Shown: in pieces, positions 16,619-24,378 of the stretch
Position numbering within the stretch: the stretch's first letter is position 1
Layout: each line of letters opens with the position of its first letter
DNA from: JBBRHQ01 sp963840235
Lineage (GTDB): Bacteria; Actinomycetota; Thermoleophilia; Solirubrobacterales; 70-9
Direction: 5' to 3'
DNA: 64,000 nucleotides
Assembly: GCA_963840235.1 (NCBI GenBank)
Contig: CAWIYC010000006.1
Span: forward strand, 1 to 64,000
The notes under the pieces: generated by a model
The model's input: the letters and a program-made list of their open reading frames with translations, nothing else
Told to the model about the DNA's origin: nothing
Databases searched by the model: none
Made by a program: the position numbers and the translations under genes

Positions 16619-17647
16619 ATGCTTTCCGAGCGCCAAGAGCTGATCCTGCGACTGGTCGTCGATGCTCATCTCGATTCCGGCAGGCCGGTTGGGTCGAAGG
16701 TGATCTCCGAGCAGTCGGGGGTCGAATGGGGCCCATCCACCGTGCGCGCCGAGCTTGCAGCGCTCGAGGATGATGGCTACCTCAGCCACCCCCACACCTC
16801 CGCAGGGCGGGTGCCGACCGACGCCGGCTACCGCAGCTACGTCGACTTCCTGTTGGAGTCGGGCCCGCTTCCCGCCCGTCGGCGGGGGGTCGATCTCGAG
16901 CTGTCCGAGCTGCGCCGCGAGGTCGACGAGGCGATGCGGGAGACGACCGCGGCGCTCGCCCAGGTGACCGACCTGATGGCGCTGGTCACCGCGCCGCCGC
17001 TGGAGTCGGCGACCATCCACCGGGTCGAGGCGTTGAGGTTGCAGCCGAACGTGGTCATGGTCGTCGTCATCACCTCCACCGGCTCGGTGACGAAGCGGGT
17101 CTTCAGCTTCGAGGCTCCCGTCGACCCGGGCCTGGTCCAGTGGGCTTCGAGCTATCTGAACGAGTCGCTGGCCGGCATGGGGGTGGGGTCGCGCATGATC
17201 GGTGGCAGGCTCGCCGACGCCGACCTCGGCCCGAGCGAGGCGAGCTTCATCGCCAGCCTCGCCCCCGCGTTCACACAGCTCGATCGTGACCGCGGCGAGA
17301 CCCTCTACGTGGACGGCGCCGCGCGGCTGCTGTCGGAGGCGCACTTCGCCGACCTGCCCCAAGTGGACAAGCTGATGAAGGCGCTGGAGGGGCGTGCCAA
17401 CGTGCTCGGGATGCTGCGCTCGGCGCTGGAGCAGCGCTCTGTCTTCTTCTGGATCGGCGCCGAGAACCCGCAGCCGGAGCTGCGCTCGGTCAGCGTGGTC
17501 GGGGCAAACTACGGCCTCGGGCACCGAAACCTCGGATCGGTCGGGGTTGTGGGTCCGCTGCGGATGGACTACGCCAACGCGATCTCCTCCGTGCGCGAGG
17601 CGGCCCGGGAGCTCTCGCGCTACTTCGAAGACGTCTACGAGCGATAG
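16619..17647 (+). CDS. hrcA: Heat-inducible transcription repressor HrcA
   Basis: Repressor of chaperone genes that binds CIRCE operators. 342 residues, normal length. The winged-helix N-terminus is clear: 'LSERQELILRLVVDAHLDSG', 'RPVGSKVISE', 'GPSTVRAELAALEDDGYLSH' and 'HTSAGRVPTDAGYRSYVD'. The C-terminal GAF-like domain ends 'VVGPLRMDYANAISSVREAA'. No CIRCE repeat (TTAGCACTC-N9-GAGTGCTAA) is visible upstream, so hrcA itself may not be autoregulated here. dnaJ starts 15 bases after its stop. Confidence 0.95.
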   Translation: MLSERQELILRLVVDAHLDSGRPVGSKVISEQSGVEWGPSTVRAELAALEDDGYLSHPHTSAGRVPTDAGYRSYVDFLLESGPLPARRRGVDLELSELRREVDEAMRETTAALAQVTDLMALVTAPPLESATIHRVEALRLQPNVVMVVVITSTGSVTKRVFSFEAPVDPGLVQWASSYLNESLAGMGVGSRMIGGRLADADLGPSEASFIASLAPAFTQLDRDRGETLYVDGAARLLSEAHFADLPQVDKLMKALEGRANVLGMLRSALEQRSVFFWIGAENPQPELRSVSVVGANYGLGHRNLGSVGVVGPLRMDYANAISSVREAARELSRYFEDVYER

Positions 17648-17661
17648 CAGCCCGGGGCCCG

Positions 17662-18777
17662 ATGCCGCGCGACTACTACGAGGTCCTGGGGGTCGGATCC
17701 GACGCCTCTCCGCAGGAGGTGAAGAAGGCCTTCCGCCTGCTCGCCCGCGAGCTGCACCCCGACGTCAACGCCCACGACCCCGGGGCCGAGGAGAAGTTCA
17801 AGGAGGCCGCGGAGGCCTACGAGGTCCTCTCCGACCCCGAGCAGCGCCGCACCTACGACGCCTACGGGCACGAGGGGCTCAAGTCCGGCGGCTGGGCCCC
17901 GAGCAGTGCCGGCTTCGGCTCGATCGAGGACATCTTCCAGGCCTTCTTCGGCGGCGACGCCTTCGGGTTCGCGGGCGACGGGCCGGCCGAGGGCGGCGAC
18001 ATCGCAGCCATCGTCGAGATCTCGCTCGAGGACGTTCTCCGGGGGGTTCGGCGCGAGGTCAGCTTCGAGGCGGTGACGACCTGCGGGCACTGCAACGGAA
18101 ACGGAGCCGAGCCCGGGACCCCGATCCGCAGCTGCGATCGCTGCGGCGGCGCCGGTCAGTTGCGGCAGGTGACCCGGACCGCATTCGGTCAGATGGTCCG
18201 CGCCGTCGTCTGCGACGAGTGCGGGGGCGATGGCAAGGTGGCCGAGACCCCCTGCGCCGAATGCTCCGGACGCGGCCGGGTGGCGGGCACGCGCCGCTGG
18301 GACGTGGACATCCCGGCCGGGATTCAGGACGGCCAGCGGGTGCGGATCACGGGTGCGGGCCACGCCGGCGGGTCCGGCGCCAGGGCCGGCGATCTCTACG
18401 TCGAGGTCCGGGTCGCGGAGGACGAGCGCTTCCAGCGCGACGGCGACGACCTCGTCACGATCGTCGACGTCGCCGCGACAGCGGCGATGGTGGGGACAAC
18501 GGTCAGCGTCGAGACCCTCGACGGCACCCGGGAGGTGGAGGTGGCGCCCGGGACCCAGCCAGGCGCTGAATCGGTCCTGCGCGGGCTCGGTCTTCCCCGA
18601 CTCGGCGGCGGCCGGCGTGGCAACCAGCGGCTGATCTTCCAGGTGATCGTCCCCTCCAAGCTGAGCGAGGAGCAACGCCGGATCGCGGTCCGGCTCGCGG
18701 AAATGATCGGACCCGAGAACCTCGAGCCCGAGGGCGAGGGCGGCATCTTCTCCCGGGTACGTCGGGCCCTGGGTTGA
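17662..18777 (+). CDS. dnaJ: Chaperone DnaJ (Hsp40)
   Basis: A DnaK co-chaperone of 371 residues. The J domain is at 1-70 ('RDYYEVLGVGSDASPQEVKK', 'ARELHPDVNAHDPGAEEKFK', HPD motif). A Gly/Ser-poor linker follows. The zinc domain has four CxxCxGxG-type repeats (CGHCNGNG, CDRCGGAG, CDECGGDG, CAECSGRG), and the C-terminal substrate domain includes 'PAGIQDGQRVRITGAGHAGG'. It forms an operon with hrcA and prmA; neither dnaK nor grpE is adjacent. The stop (TGA) overlaps the TTG start of prmA. Confidence 0.95.
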   Translation: MPRDYYEVLGVGSDASPQEVKKAFRLLARELHPDVNAHDPGAEEKFKEAAEAYEVLSDPEQRRTYDAYGHEGLKSGGWAPSSAGFGSIEDIFQAFFGGDAFGFAGDGPAEGGDIAAIVEISLEDVLRGVRREVSFEAVTTCGHCNGNGAEPGTPIRSCDRCGGAGQLRQVTRTAFGQMVRAVVCDECGGDGKVAETPCAECSGRGRVAGTRRWDVDIPAGIQDGQRVRITGAGHAGGSGARAGDLYVEVRVAEDERFQRDGDDLVTIVDVAATAAMVGTTVSVETLDGTREVEVAPGTQPGAESVLRGLGLPRLGGGRRGNQRLIFQVIVPSKLSEEQRRIAVRLAEMIGPENLEPEGEGGIFSRVRRALG

Positions 18778-19595
18778 TCCGGCTCGCGGTCAGGTGTCTG
18801 CCCGGGCAGGCCGAGGCCGTCCTCGCCGAACTCGCGGTGCTGGCCCCGAACGGTGTCGAGGAGGAGCGTGGCTCAGGCTACGTCGAGTACGCGATCTACG
18901 GCGGCGAGGGTGAGCTGCCGGATGTCGGCCTGCTCGAAGCTGCGGCCGGCGAGGGCCTAGTCGAGGTCAGCGCCGGCGAGGTCCCCGACGACTGGGCCGA
19001 CCGCTGGCAGGATTTCCACAAGCCGGTCCTGGTCGGAGGCAGGCTCTGGCTCCGCCCCTCCTGGGAATCGCCCCACGAGGGGGCGATCGACATCGTCATA
19101 GATCCGGGCCAGGCTTTCGGGACCGGCGCCCACCCGACGACCCGGCTCTGCCTCGAACTGCTGGTCGAGCACGAGCGCGCCCGCGGGGTGGAGGGGGCGT
19201 TGACCGACCTCGGGACCGGCTCGGGGGTCCTCGCGATCGCCGCCGCCAAGCTCGGCTGGACTCCGGTCCGCGGTTTCGACCACGAATCTGCCGCGCTGGA
19301 AGCGGCGGCGACCAACGCGGCCGCGAACGGGGTCGCGATCGACCTCGAGCGCGTCAACCTGCGCGAGCGGCTGCCCAAGCTGGACGAAACCACGGTCGCC
19401 AACCTGACCGCGCCGGTGCTGCTCGCGGCGGCGAAACGGCTGGCCAAGAGAGCGGCGCCGCGAACGCTGATCTGCTCGGGGCTGTTGCCGGGGGAATGCG
19501 ACGAGGTCGCCGAGGCCTTCTCCGGCGCAGGCCTGACTGAGGCCCAGCGCCGCCAGGCGGGCGACTGGGCCGCCCTTCTGATGCGACGGCCCTAG
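18774..19595 (+). CDS. prmA: Ribosomal protein L11 methyltransferase PrmA
   Basis: SAM-dependent trimethylation of ribosomal protein L11 is the expected reaction. 273 residues starting at TTG 18774, which overlaps the dnaJ stop. The N-terminal domain is followed by the PrmA block 'DDWADRWQDFHKPVLVGGRL', 'IVIDPGQAFGTGAHPTTRLC' and SAM motif I 'LTDLGTGSGVLAIAAAKLG'. 'VANLTAPVLLAAAKRLA' corresponds to the NPPY-like site region. The context hrcA-dnaJ-prmA is a common core order. Confidence 0.9.
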   Translation: MIRLAVRCLPGQAEAVLAELAVLAPNGVEEERGSGYVEYAIYGGEGELPDVGLLEAAAGEGLVEVSAGEVPDDWADRWQDFHKPVLVGGRLWLRPSWESPHEGAIDIVIDPGQAFGTGAHPTTRLCLELLVEHERARGVEGALTDLGTGSGVLAIAAAKLGWTPVRGFDHESAALEAAATNAAANGVAIDLERVNLRERLPKLDETTVANLTAPVLLAAAKRLAKRAAPRTLICSGLLPGECDEVAEAFSGAGLTEAQRRQAGDWAALLMRRP

Positions 19596-19617
19596 CGGTT
19601 ATCTTAGGGCGCCGAAG

Positions 19618-20118
19618 ATGACCCTTTCGCTGGCGGTGACCACCTACGATTTCTCGGTCTTCATCCACATCACCGCGGTCATGGTCGGCTTTGGTGCCAC
19701 CTTCGCCGAGTCGATCATGTTCCCGGTTGCGATGAAGATGAACCCGCGGCACCTGCCCTACGTGCACCGGCTCCAGCTGGCGATCAACCAGTACCTCGCC
19801 ACCCCGGCGCTGGTGATCGTGCTCCTCACCGGCGTCTACCAGGTGAACGAGCGGAACTGGGACTTCGGCTCCGCCTGGATCAGCGGCGCCTTTCTGATCG
19901 TGATCGTGATCGGGGGAGTGCTCGGCGGTTACTTCATCCCCACCGATCGGCGCCTGGGTCCGATGGTCGAGAGCGAGATCGAGGCCGCCGGCGAAGGCGA
20001 GGTTGTGCTCTCCGACGCCTATCAGCGCCAGGCCCGGATCGAGGGCATCGTCGGCACCCTCACCGGCATCCTGCTGATCGTCGCCGTGTACCTGATGGTG
20101 GTCAAGCCTGGGGCCTGA
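19618..20118 (+). CDS. DUF2269-like integral membrane protein
   Basis: A 166-residue protein with four predicted membrane helices: about 9-30 (starting 'DFSVFIHITAVMVGFGATF'), 62-80 ('ATPALVIVLLTGVYQ'), 92-113 ('ISGAFLIVIVIGGVLGGYF') and 142-162 ('GTLTGILLIVAVYLMVV'). His14 and His62-type residues near helix ends suggest a DUF2269-like family whose role is unknown. ATG 19618. Its stop lies inside the likely first codons of murI. Confidence 0.65.
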   Translation: MTLSLAVTTYDFSVFIHITAVMVGFGATFAESIMFPVAMKMNPRHLPYVHRLQLAINQYLATPALVIVLLTGVYQVNERNWDFGSAWISGAFLIVIVIGGVLGGYFIPTDRRLGPMVESEIEAAGEGEVVLSDAYQRQARIEGIVGTLTGILLIVAVYLMVVKPGA

Positions 20119-20953
20119 CATCGCGAACGCAGTCACGGGCGCGCGGAACCTCCCGATCGCGGTCTTCGACTCGGGCGTCGGCGGGCTTACCGTCCTGCAC
20201 GAGTGCCTGGTCTCGCTCCCGGCCGAGGACTTCCTCTACCTCGGCGACAGTGCGCGCTTCCCTTACGGCACGAAGCCGGCGGCGGAGTTGCGGGAGCGGG
20301 TGCGGCAGGTTTCGGGCTATCTGCTGGAGCGGGGCGCGAAGCTGCTGGTGATCGCCTGCAATTCGGCCACCGCGGCCGGAAGCGATGCGGCGCGCGAGGT
20401 CGCGGCGGAGCATGGGGTGGAGGTCGTCACCGTGGTTGACCCCGAGGCCGAGATTGCCGCGGCGATCACGGAGAGCGGCCGGGTCGGGGTGCTGGCGACG
20501 CCTGCCACCGTCGAGGGTGGGGCCTACCACCGCGCCCTCGCGCAGCAGGGCCGTGCGCTCGAGGTGACCGAGGTCGCGGCACCCGACCTCGCCCCGATCA
20601 TCCAGCACGGGTTCCCGTTCGACGAGGGCGTGATCGAGACCGTGCGCTCCTACTGCAGGCCGCTGAAGCGGGCGCGGATCGACACCCTGATCCTCGGCTG
20701 CACCCACTACCCCCTCGTCGCCCCGATGCTTCAGCGGATGCTCGGTCGCGACGTGCGCCTGGTCACCGCCGGCCATGCGGTCGCCGGGGCGGCGCAGCGG
20801 CACCTCGAGGCGGCCGGGCTCGACAGCCGCAGCTCGTCTGAGGGCGACTACCGCTTCCTCTGCACAGGAGACGTCGTCTCTTTCGGCGAGCTCGGTACCC
20901 GCTTCCTGCAGATGCCGCTGGCCGGACGGGTCGAGCAGGTGGAGGTCACCTAG
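20108..20953 (+). CDS. murI: Glutamate racemase, with no canonical start codon
   Basis: Converts L-glutamate to D-glutamate for peptidoglycan. The core is intact: 'PIAVFDSGVGGLTVLHE' at the N-terminus, 'LVIACNSATAAGSD' with the first catalytic Cys and 'LILGCTHYPLV' with the second, then 'LCTGDVVSFGELG'. Upstream of the conserved N-terminus the frame is open only from 20096 and holds no ATG, GTG or TTG. The best candidate is CTG 20108, with GGTGG six bases before it, giving about 281 residues; ATC 20120 is another. It overlaps the DUF2269 gene. A later TTG (20288) would remove essential sequence. Confidence 0.88.
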   Translation: MGPDIANAVTGARNLPIAVFDSGVGGLTVLHECLVSLPAEDFLYLGDSARFPYGTKPAAELRERVRQVSGYLLERGAKLLVIACNSATAAGSDAAREVAAEHGVEVVTVVDPEAEIAAAITESGRVGVLATPATVEGGAYHRALAQQGRALEVTEVAAPDLAPIIQHGFPFDEGVIETVRSYCRPLKRARIDTLILGCTHYPLVAPMLQRMLGRDVRLVTAGHAVAGAAQRHLEAAGLDSRSSSEGDYRFLCTGDVVSFGELGTRFLQMPLAGRVEQVEVT

Positions 20954-21047
20954 CCAACGGAGTCGCCCTCCACTCGACGGGTCCGGTATCGGCAGGTACC
21001 GCTCGCCACCGGGGAGGACAAACGGTGAGAGTGACTAGGCTTTCGGC

Positions 21048-21488
21048 ATGGCCGAGGCGACAATCCTCGAACGGGTCCAGGCAGACGTGCGCACGGCGAT
21101 GAAGGCCGGAGAGCGCGAGCGCGTCTCTGCGATGCGGCTGATCGTCGACGCCCTCCAGCAGGACGCCAAGCTGGGCAAGGGGGACGAGATCGCCGTACTC
21201 CAGCGGGAGCGAAAGAAGCGGCTCGAGGCTGCCGAAGCATTCGAGAAGGGTGGGCGCTCCGAGCAGGCCCGGGTCGAGCGGCTCGAGGCCGAGATGATCG
21301 AGGCCTACCTGCCGGCCCAGCTCTCCGACGAGGAGCTGGGCGAGCTGGCGCAGAATGCGATCGAGGAGGCAGGGGCAGGCGAGCAGCGCGACATGGGCAA
21401 GGTGATGGCGCGGGTGATGCCGATGGTCGCCGGCCGCGCCGACGGCAAGCGCGTCAGCCAGGCAGTGCGGGAAAGACTTGGCTCGTAG
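21048..21488 (+). CDS. yqeY: GatB/YqeY domain protein
   Basis: A 146-residue YqeY-type protein, all-helical, resembling the tRNA-binding tail domain of GatB; its cellular role is unclear. Hallmarks: 'LERVQADVRTAMKAGERERV', 'AMRLIVDALQQ', 'LEAEMIEAYLPAQLSDEELG' and 'QRDMGKVMARVMPMVAGRAD'. It starts at ATG 21048 with the 94-base gap to murI holding its own promoter region. Its last codons overlap the TTG start of the phoH-like gene. Confidence 0.9.
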   Translation: MAEATILERVQADVRTAMKAGERERVSAMRLIVDALQQDAKLGKGDEIAVLQRERKKRLEAAEAFEKGGRSEQARVERLEAEMIEAYLPAQLSDEELGELAQNAIEEAGAGEQRDMGKVMARVMPMVAGRADGKRVSQAVRERLGS

Positions 21489-22437
21489 ACAGCTGACCCT
21501 GGAGAACACCGTCGCCGCCGAACTGGCGGGGTCCGAGGACGCGGTGATCCGGGCCCTGCGAGGGCACCTGGGCTGCGATCTGCACCTGCGCGGCAACGTC
21601 CTCACCCTCAACGGCGAGGACACCGACGTCCAGACTGCGGCGACAGTCGTCGACGAACTGGTCGAGCTGATCGAGCAGGGTCACGAGATCGCCCCGGGCA
21701 CGATCGAGGCGGTGACGGGAGCCCTCGACGCCCACGAGAGCCCTGCGGCGATCCTCGAGGATGTCGTCTGGCGCCACCGCAACACCAAGGTCGCCCCGAA
21801 GACGCTCAACCAGAAACGCTATGTCGACTCGATCCGCAACCACACGATCACCTTCGGCATCGGGCCCGCCGGCACCGGCAAGACCTTCCTCGCGGTGGCG
21901 ATGGCGGCGGCGGCGCTGGCCGAGCGCCAGGTGCAGCGGATCATCCTCACCCGGCCCGCCGTTGAGGCGGGGGAGAGGCTGGGGTTCCTTCCCGGCGACA
22001 TCCAGGCCAAGGTGGACCCATACCTGCGACCGCTCTTCGACGCCCTCTACGACATGCTCGACCCCGACCGGGTCAACGGCTACTTCGACCGGGGGGTGAT
22101 CGAGGTTGCGCCGCTCGCGTTCATGCGGGGGCGCACGCTCAACGACTCCTTCGTCATTCTCGATGAGGCCCAGAACACGAGCCCGGAGCAGATGAAGATG
22201 TTCCTCACCCGGCTCGGCTTCAACTCGCGAATGGTGGTGACCGGTGACATCACCCAGATCGACCTGCCCACCGAGCAGCGCTCCGGTCTGATCGTCGTGC
22301 GGGAGATCCTCGAGCAGGTCCAGGACATCTCCTTCGTCCACTTCGGCGGCGAGGACGTGGTCCGCCACAAGCTGGTGCAGCGGATTGTCGCCGCATACGG
22401 CGAGCACGCCGAGCGCGAGCGCCCGGCCGGCGATTGA
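21478..22437 (+). CDS. PhoH-like ATPase
   Basis: A 319-residue PhoH family P-loop protein, probably an RNA helicase/ATPase linked to YbeY in ribosome quality control. N-terminal 110 residues are KH-like ('LHLRGNVLTLNGEDTDV'). The ATPase part has 'RNHTITFGIGPAGTGKTFLA' (Walker A), 'IILTRPAVEAGERLGFLPGD', 'VILDEAQNTSPEQMKMFLTR' (Walker B) and 'VVTGDITQIDLP'. The TTG start overlaps yqeY by 11 bases; the stop overlaps the TTG start of ybeY. Confidence 0.92.
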   Translation: MARRQLTLENTVAAELAGSEDAVIRALRGHLGCDLHLRGNVLTLNGEDTDVQTAATVVDELVELIEQGHEIAPGTIEAVTGALDAHESPAAILEDVVWRHRNTKVAPKTLNQKRYVDSIRNHTITFGIGPAGTGKTFLAVAMAAAALAERQVQRIILTRPAVEAGERLGFLPGDIQAKVDPYLRPLFDALYDMLDPDRVNGYFDRGVIEVAPLAFMRGRTLNDSFVILDEAQNTSPEQMKMFLTRLGFNSRMVVTGDITQIDLPTEQRSGLIVVREILEQVQDISFVHFGGEDVVRHKLVQRIVAAYGEHAERERPAGD

Positions 22438-22811
22438 GCGCTGACCTCTCCGACGTGCCCCTGCAGCTGCGCGAGGCCGTGGCGGCGGCGCTCGAGGCCG
22501 CCGGCGTCGCTGAGGGTCACATCGCCGTCGAGATCGCCGACGCCGGGCGGATTGCCGGGCTCAACCGGAAGCATCGCGGCGTCGAGGGACCCACCGACGT
22601 GCTCGCCTTCCCGGTTGACGAGGCCGACGCGGTCCCGGGGCCGCGCGAGATCGGCGACGTCGTCATCTGCCCCGAGCATTGCAGCGACGTGGTCGAGGCG
22701 GCCGTGCACGGGACCCTGCACCTGTGCGGCTTCGACCACGAGGTGGATGATGGAGAGATGCTGAGGGTCCAGGCTGAGGTGATGAGACGGTTGGCGGAGG
22801 GCGACCGGTGA
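22434..22811 (+). CDS. ybeY: Endoribonuclease YbeY
   Basis: A zinc-dependent rRNA maturation factor, 125 residues. The metal-binding signature is 'VHGTLHLCGFDHEVDDGEM', preceded by 'PTDVLAFPVDE' and 'IGDVVICPEH'. Starts at TTG 22434, overlapping the phoH-like stop by 4 bases, and overlaps the era start by 4. The phoH-ybeY-era order is a widely conserved core cluster. Confidence 0.93.
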   Translation: MSADLSDVPLQLREAVAAALEAAGVAEGHIAVEIADAGRIAGLNRKHRGVEGPTDVLAFPVDEADAVPGPREIGDVVICPEHCSDVVEAAVHGTLHLCGFDHEVDDGEMLRVQAEVMRRLAEGDR

Positions 22812-23701
22812 CGCGGTCGGGCTTCGTCGGCCTCGCCGGGCGGCCCAACGTCGGCAAGTCGACGATTGTCAACGCGATCGTCGGCGGCCATGTGGCGATC
22901 GTCTCCGACCGCCCGCAGACGACCCGCCGCGCCGCCCGCGGGGTGGCCACCGACACCGGGGCGGGCTGGCAGCTGGTGCTGGTCGATCTTCCCGGGGTGC
23001 AGAGGCCGCGCGACGTCCTCACCGAGCGGATGCAGCGCCGGGTCAAGCGCGAGCTGGCGGAGTCCGATGTCGCCCTGCTGGTCGTCAACGGCGAGGAGGG
23101 AGTGGGTCCCGGCGACCGCTTCATCGCCCGAGCTCTGCTCGCGGCCAGCGCCGAGGTGCCGGTGGTCTGCGCCGTCAACAAGATCGATCGCCTGACGCCG
23201 CAGGAGACCGTGATCGTCCTCAGCGAGGCGGCGGCGCTCGACGTCGTCGGCGAGGTCTTCCCGGTCAGCGCCCGCACCGGCGCCGGGCTCGACGAGCTCG
23301 TCGCCAGGCTGGCCGAGCTGATGCCGGAGGGCCCATACATGTACCCGCCCGGGGACCGCAGCGACCAGCCGAGCGAGGTGCTGCTCGGGGAGCTGATCCG
23401 CGAGCAGGTGCTGAACCGGACCCGAGACGAGATCCCGCACTCGGTCGAGGTCTCTGTCACCGACGTCTCGACCCGCGAGGACGGCCTGATCACGGTGCGG
23501 GCCGAGATCTGGGCGGACTCGGAGTCGCAGAAGGGCATCCTGATCGGGGCCGGTGGGCGCAAGGTGGGCGAGATCGGCGCCGCCGCCCGCCGCGAGCTCG
23601 AGCGCGAACTCGGCGCCCGGGTCCATCTCGACCTCCAGGTCAAGGTGCGCCGTCACTGGCGCCGCGACTCCTCCCTGCTCGACCGGCTCGGCATCGAGTA
23701 G
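22808..23701 (+). CDS. era: GTPase Era
   Basis: An essential GTPase that binds the 3' end of 16S rRNA in 30S assembly. 297 residues. G1 'GLAGRPNVGKSTIVNAIVGG', G2 'SDRPQTTRR', G3 'VDLPGVQRPRDVL', G4 'NKID'. The C-terminal KH domain has 'AEIWADSESQKGILIGAGGR' and 'ARVHLDLQVKVRRHWRRD'. GTG start at 22808. Normal length and complete. Confidence 0.96.
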   Translation: MTRSGFVGLAGRPNVGKSTIVNAIVGGHVAIVSDRPQTTRRAARGVATDTGAGWQLVLVDLPGVQRPRDVLTERMQRRVKRELAESDVALLVVNGEEGVGPGDRFIARALLAASAEVPVVCAVNKIDRLTPQETVIVLSEAAALDVVGEVFPVSARTGAGLDELVARLAELMPEGPYMYPPGDRSDQPSEVLLGELIREQVLNRTRDEIPHSVEVSVTDVSTREDGLITVRAEIWADSESQKGILIGAGGRKVGEIGAAARRELERELGARVHLDLQVKVRRHWRRDSSLLDRLGIE

Positions 23702-23730
23702 AGCGACGACCCGGCCCTACACTTGCGCGC

Positions 23731-24378
23731 ATGCTCGAGGGAGTCGATTTCGGAGAGGACGGGCTGATCCCTTGCGTGGCCCAGGACCGGGCGACCGGCG
23801 AGGTCCTGACGCTCGCCTACATGAGCGAGGAATCGCTGCGGCTGACCGTGGAGACCGGCGAAGTCCACTACTTCAGCCGCTCGCGAAACGAGATCTGGCA
23901 CAAGGGCGCTATCTCGGGCAACAGCCAGCTGGTCCGCAGCCTCCGCTACGACTGCGACGGAGACGCGATCCTCGCCCTCGTCGATCCCGCCGGCCCCGCC
24001 TGCCACACCGGCGAGCGCAGCTGCTTCTACCGCGATCTCGGCGGATCGGCGGCGACGGCCAGGGACGCCCCTCGGGCCGAGGGGGAGCCCGTCCCGGTCT
24101 CCTTCGAGGCACCGGCGCTGCTCGGGCGCAGGCTGCGCTCGCGCGCCACCGAGCGCCCTGCCGGCAGCTACACGGTCGAGCTGCTCGACGATCCGGCGCG
24201 GATCGGCGAGAAGGTGGCCGAGGAGGCGGAGGAGGTCGTCCGCGCCGCCCGCTCCGAGAGCGACGAGCGCGTCGCCGAGGAGGCCGCCGACTTGATCTAC
24301 CACCTCGCCGTTCTGCTGGTCTCCCGCGGCCTCCCGCTTTCGGTAGTGATGGAGGTGCTCAATGCCCGTCGGGACTGA
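23731..24378 (+). CDS. hisIE: Bifunctional phosphoribosyl-AMP cyclohydrolase / phosphoribosyl-ATP pyrophosphatase
   Basis: Carries out steps 2 and 3 of histidine synthesis. HisI part (1-105): 'AYMSEESLRLTVETGEVHYF', 'SRSRNEIWHKGAISGNSQLV', 'DCDGDAILALVDPAGPACH' and 'CFYRDLGG'. HisE part (about 140-215): 'KVAEEAEEVVRAARSESDER' and 'EEAADLIYHLAVLLVSRGL'. No other his gene is near; it is placed directly before trpE and overlaps it by 17 bases, so it appears to be the leading gene of a histidine-tryptophan transcript. Confidence 0.93.
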   Translation: MLEGVDFGEDGLIPCVAQDRATGEVLTLAYMSEESLRLTVETGEVHYFSRSRNEIWHKGAISGNSQLVRSLRYDCDGDAILALVDPAGPACHTGERSCFYRDLGGSAATARDAPRAEGEPVPVSFEAPALLGRRLRSRATERPAGSYTVELLDDPARIGEKVAEEAEEVVRAARSESDERVAEEAADLIYHLAVLLVSRGLPLSVVMEVLNARRD

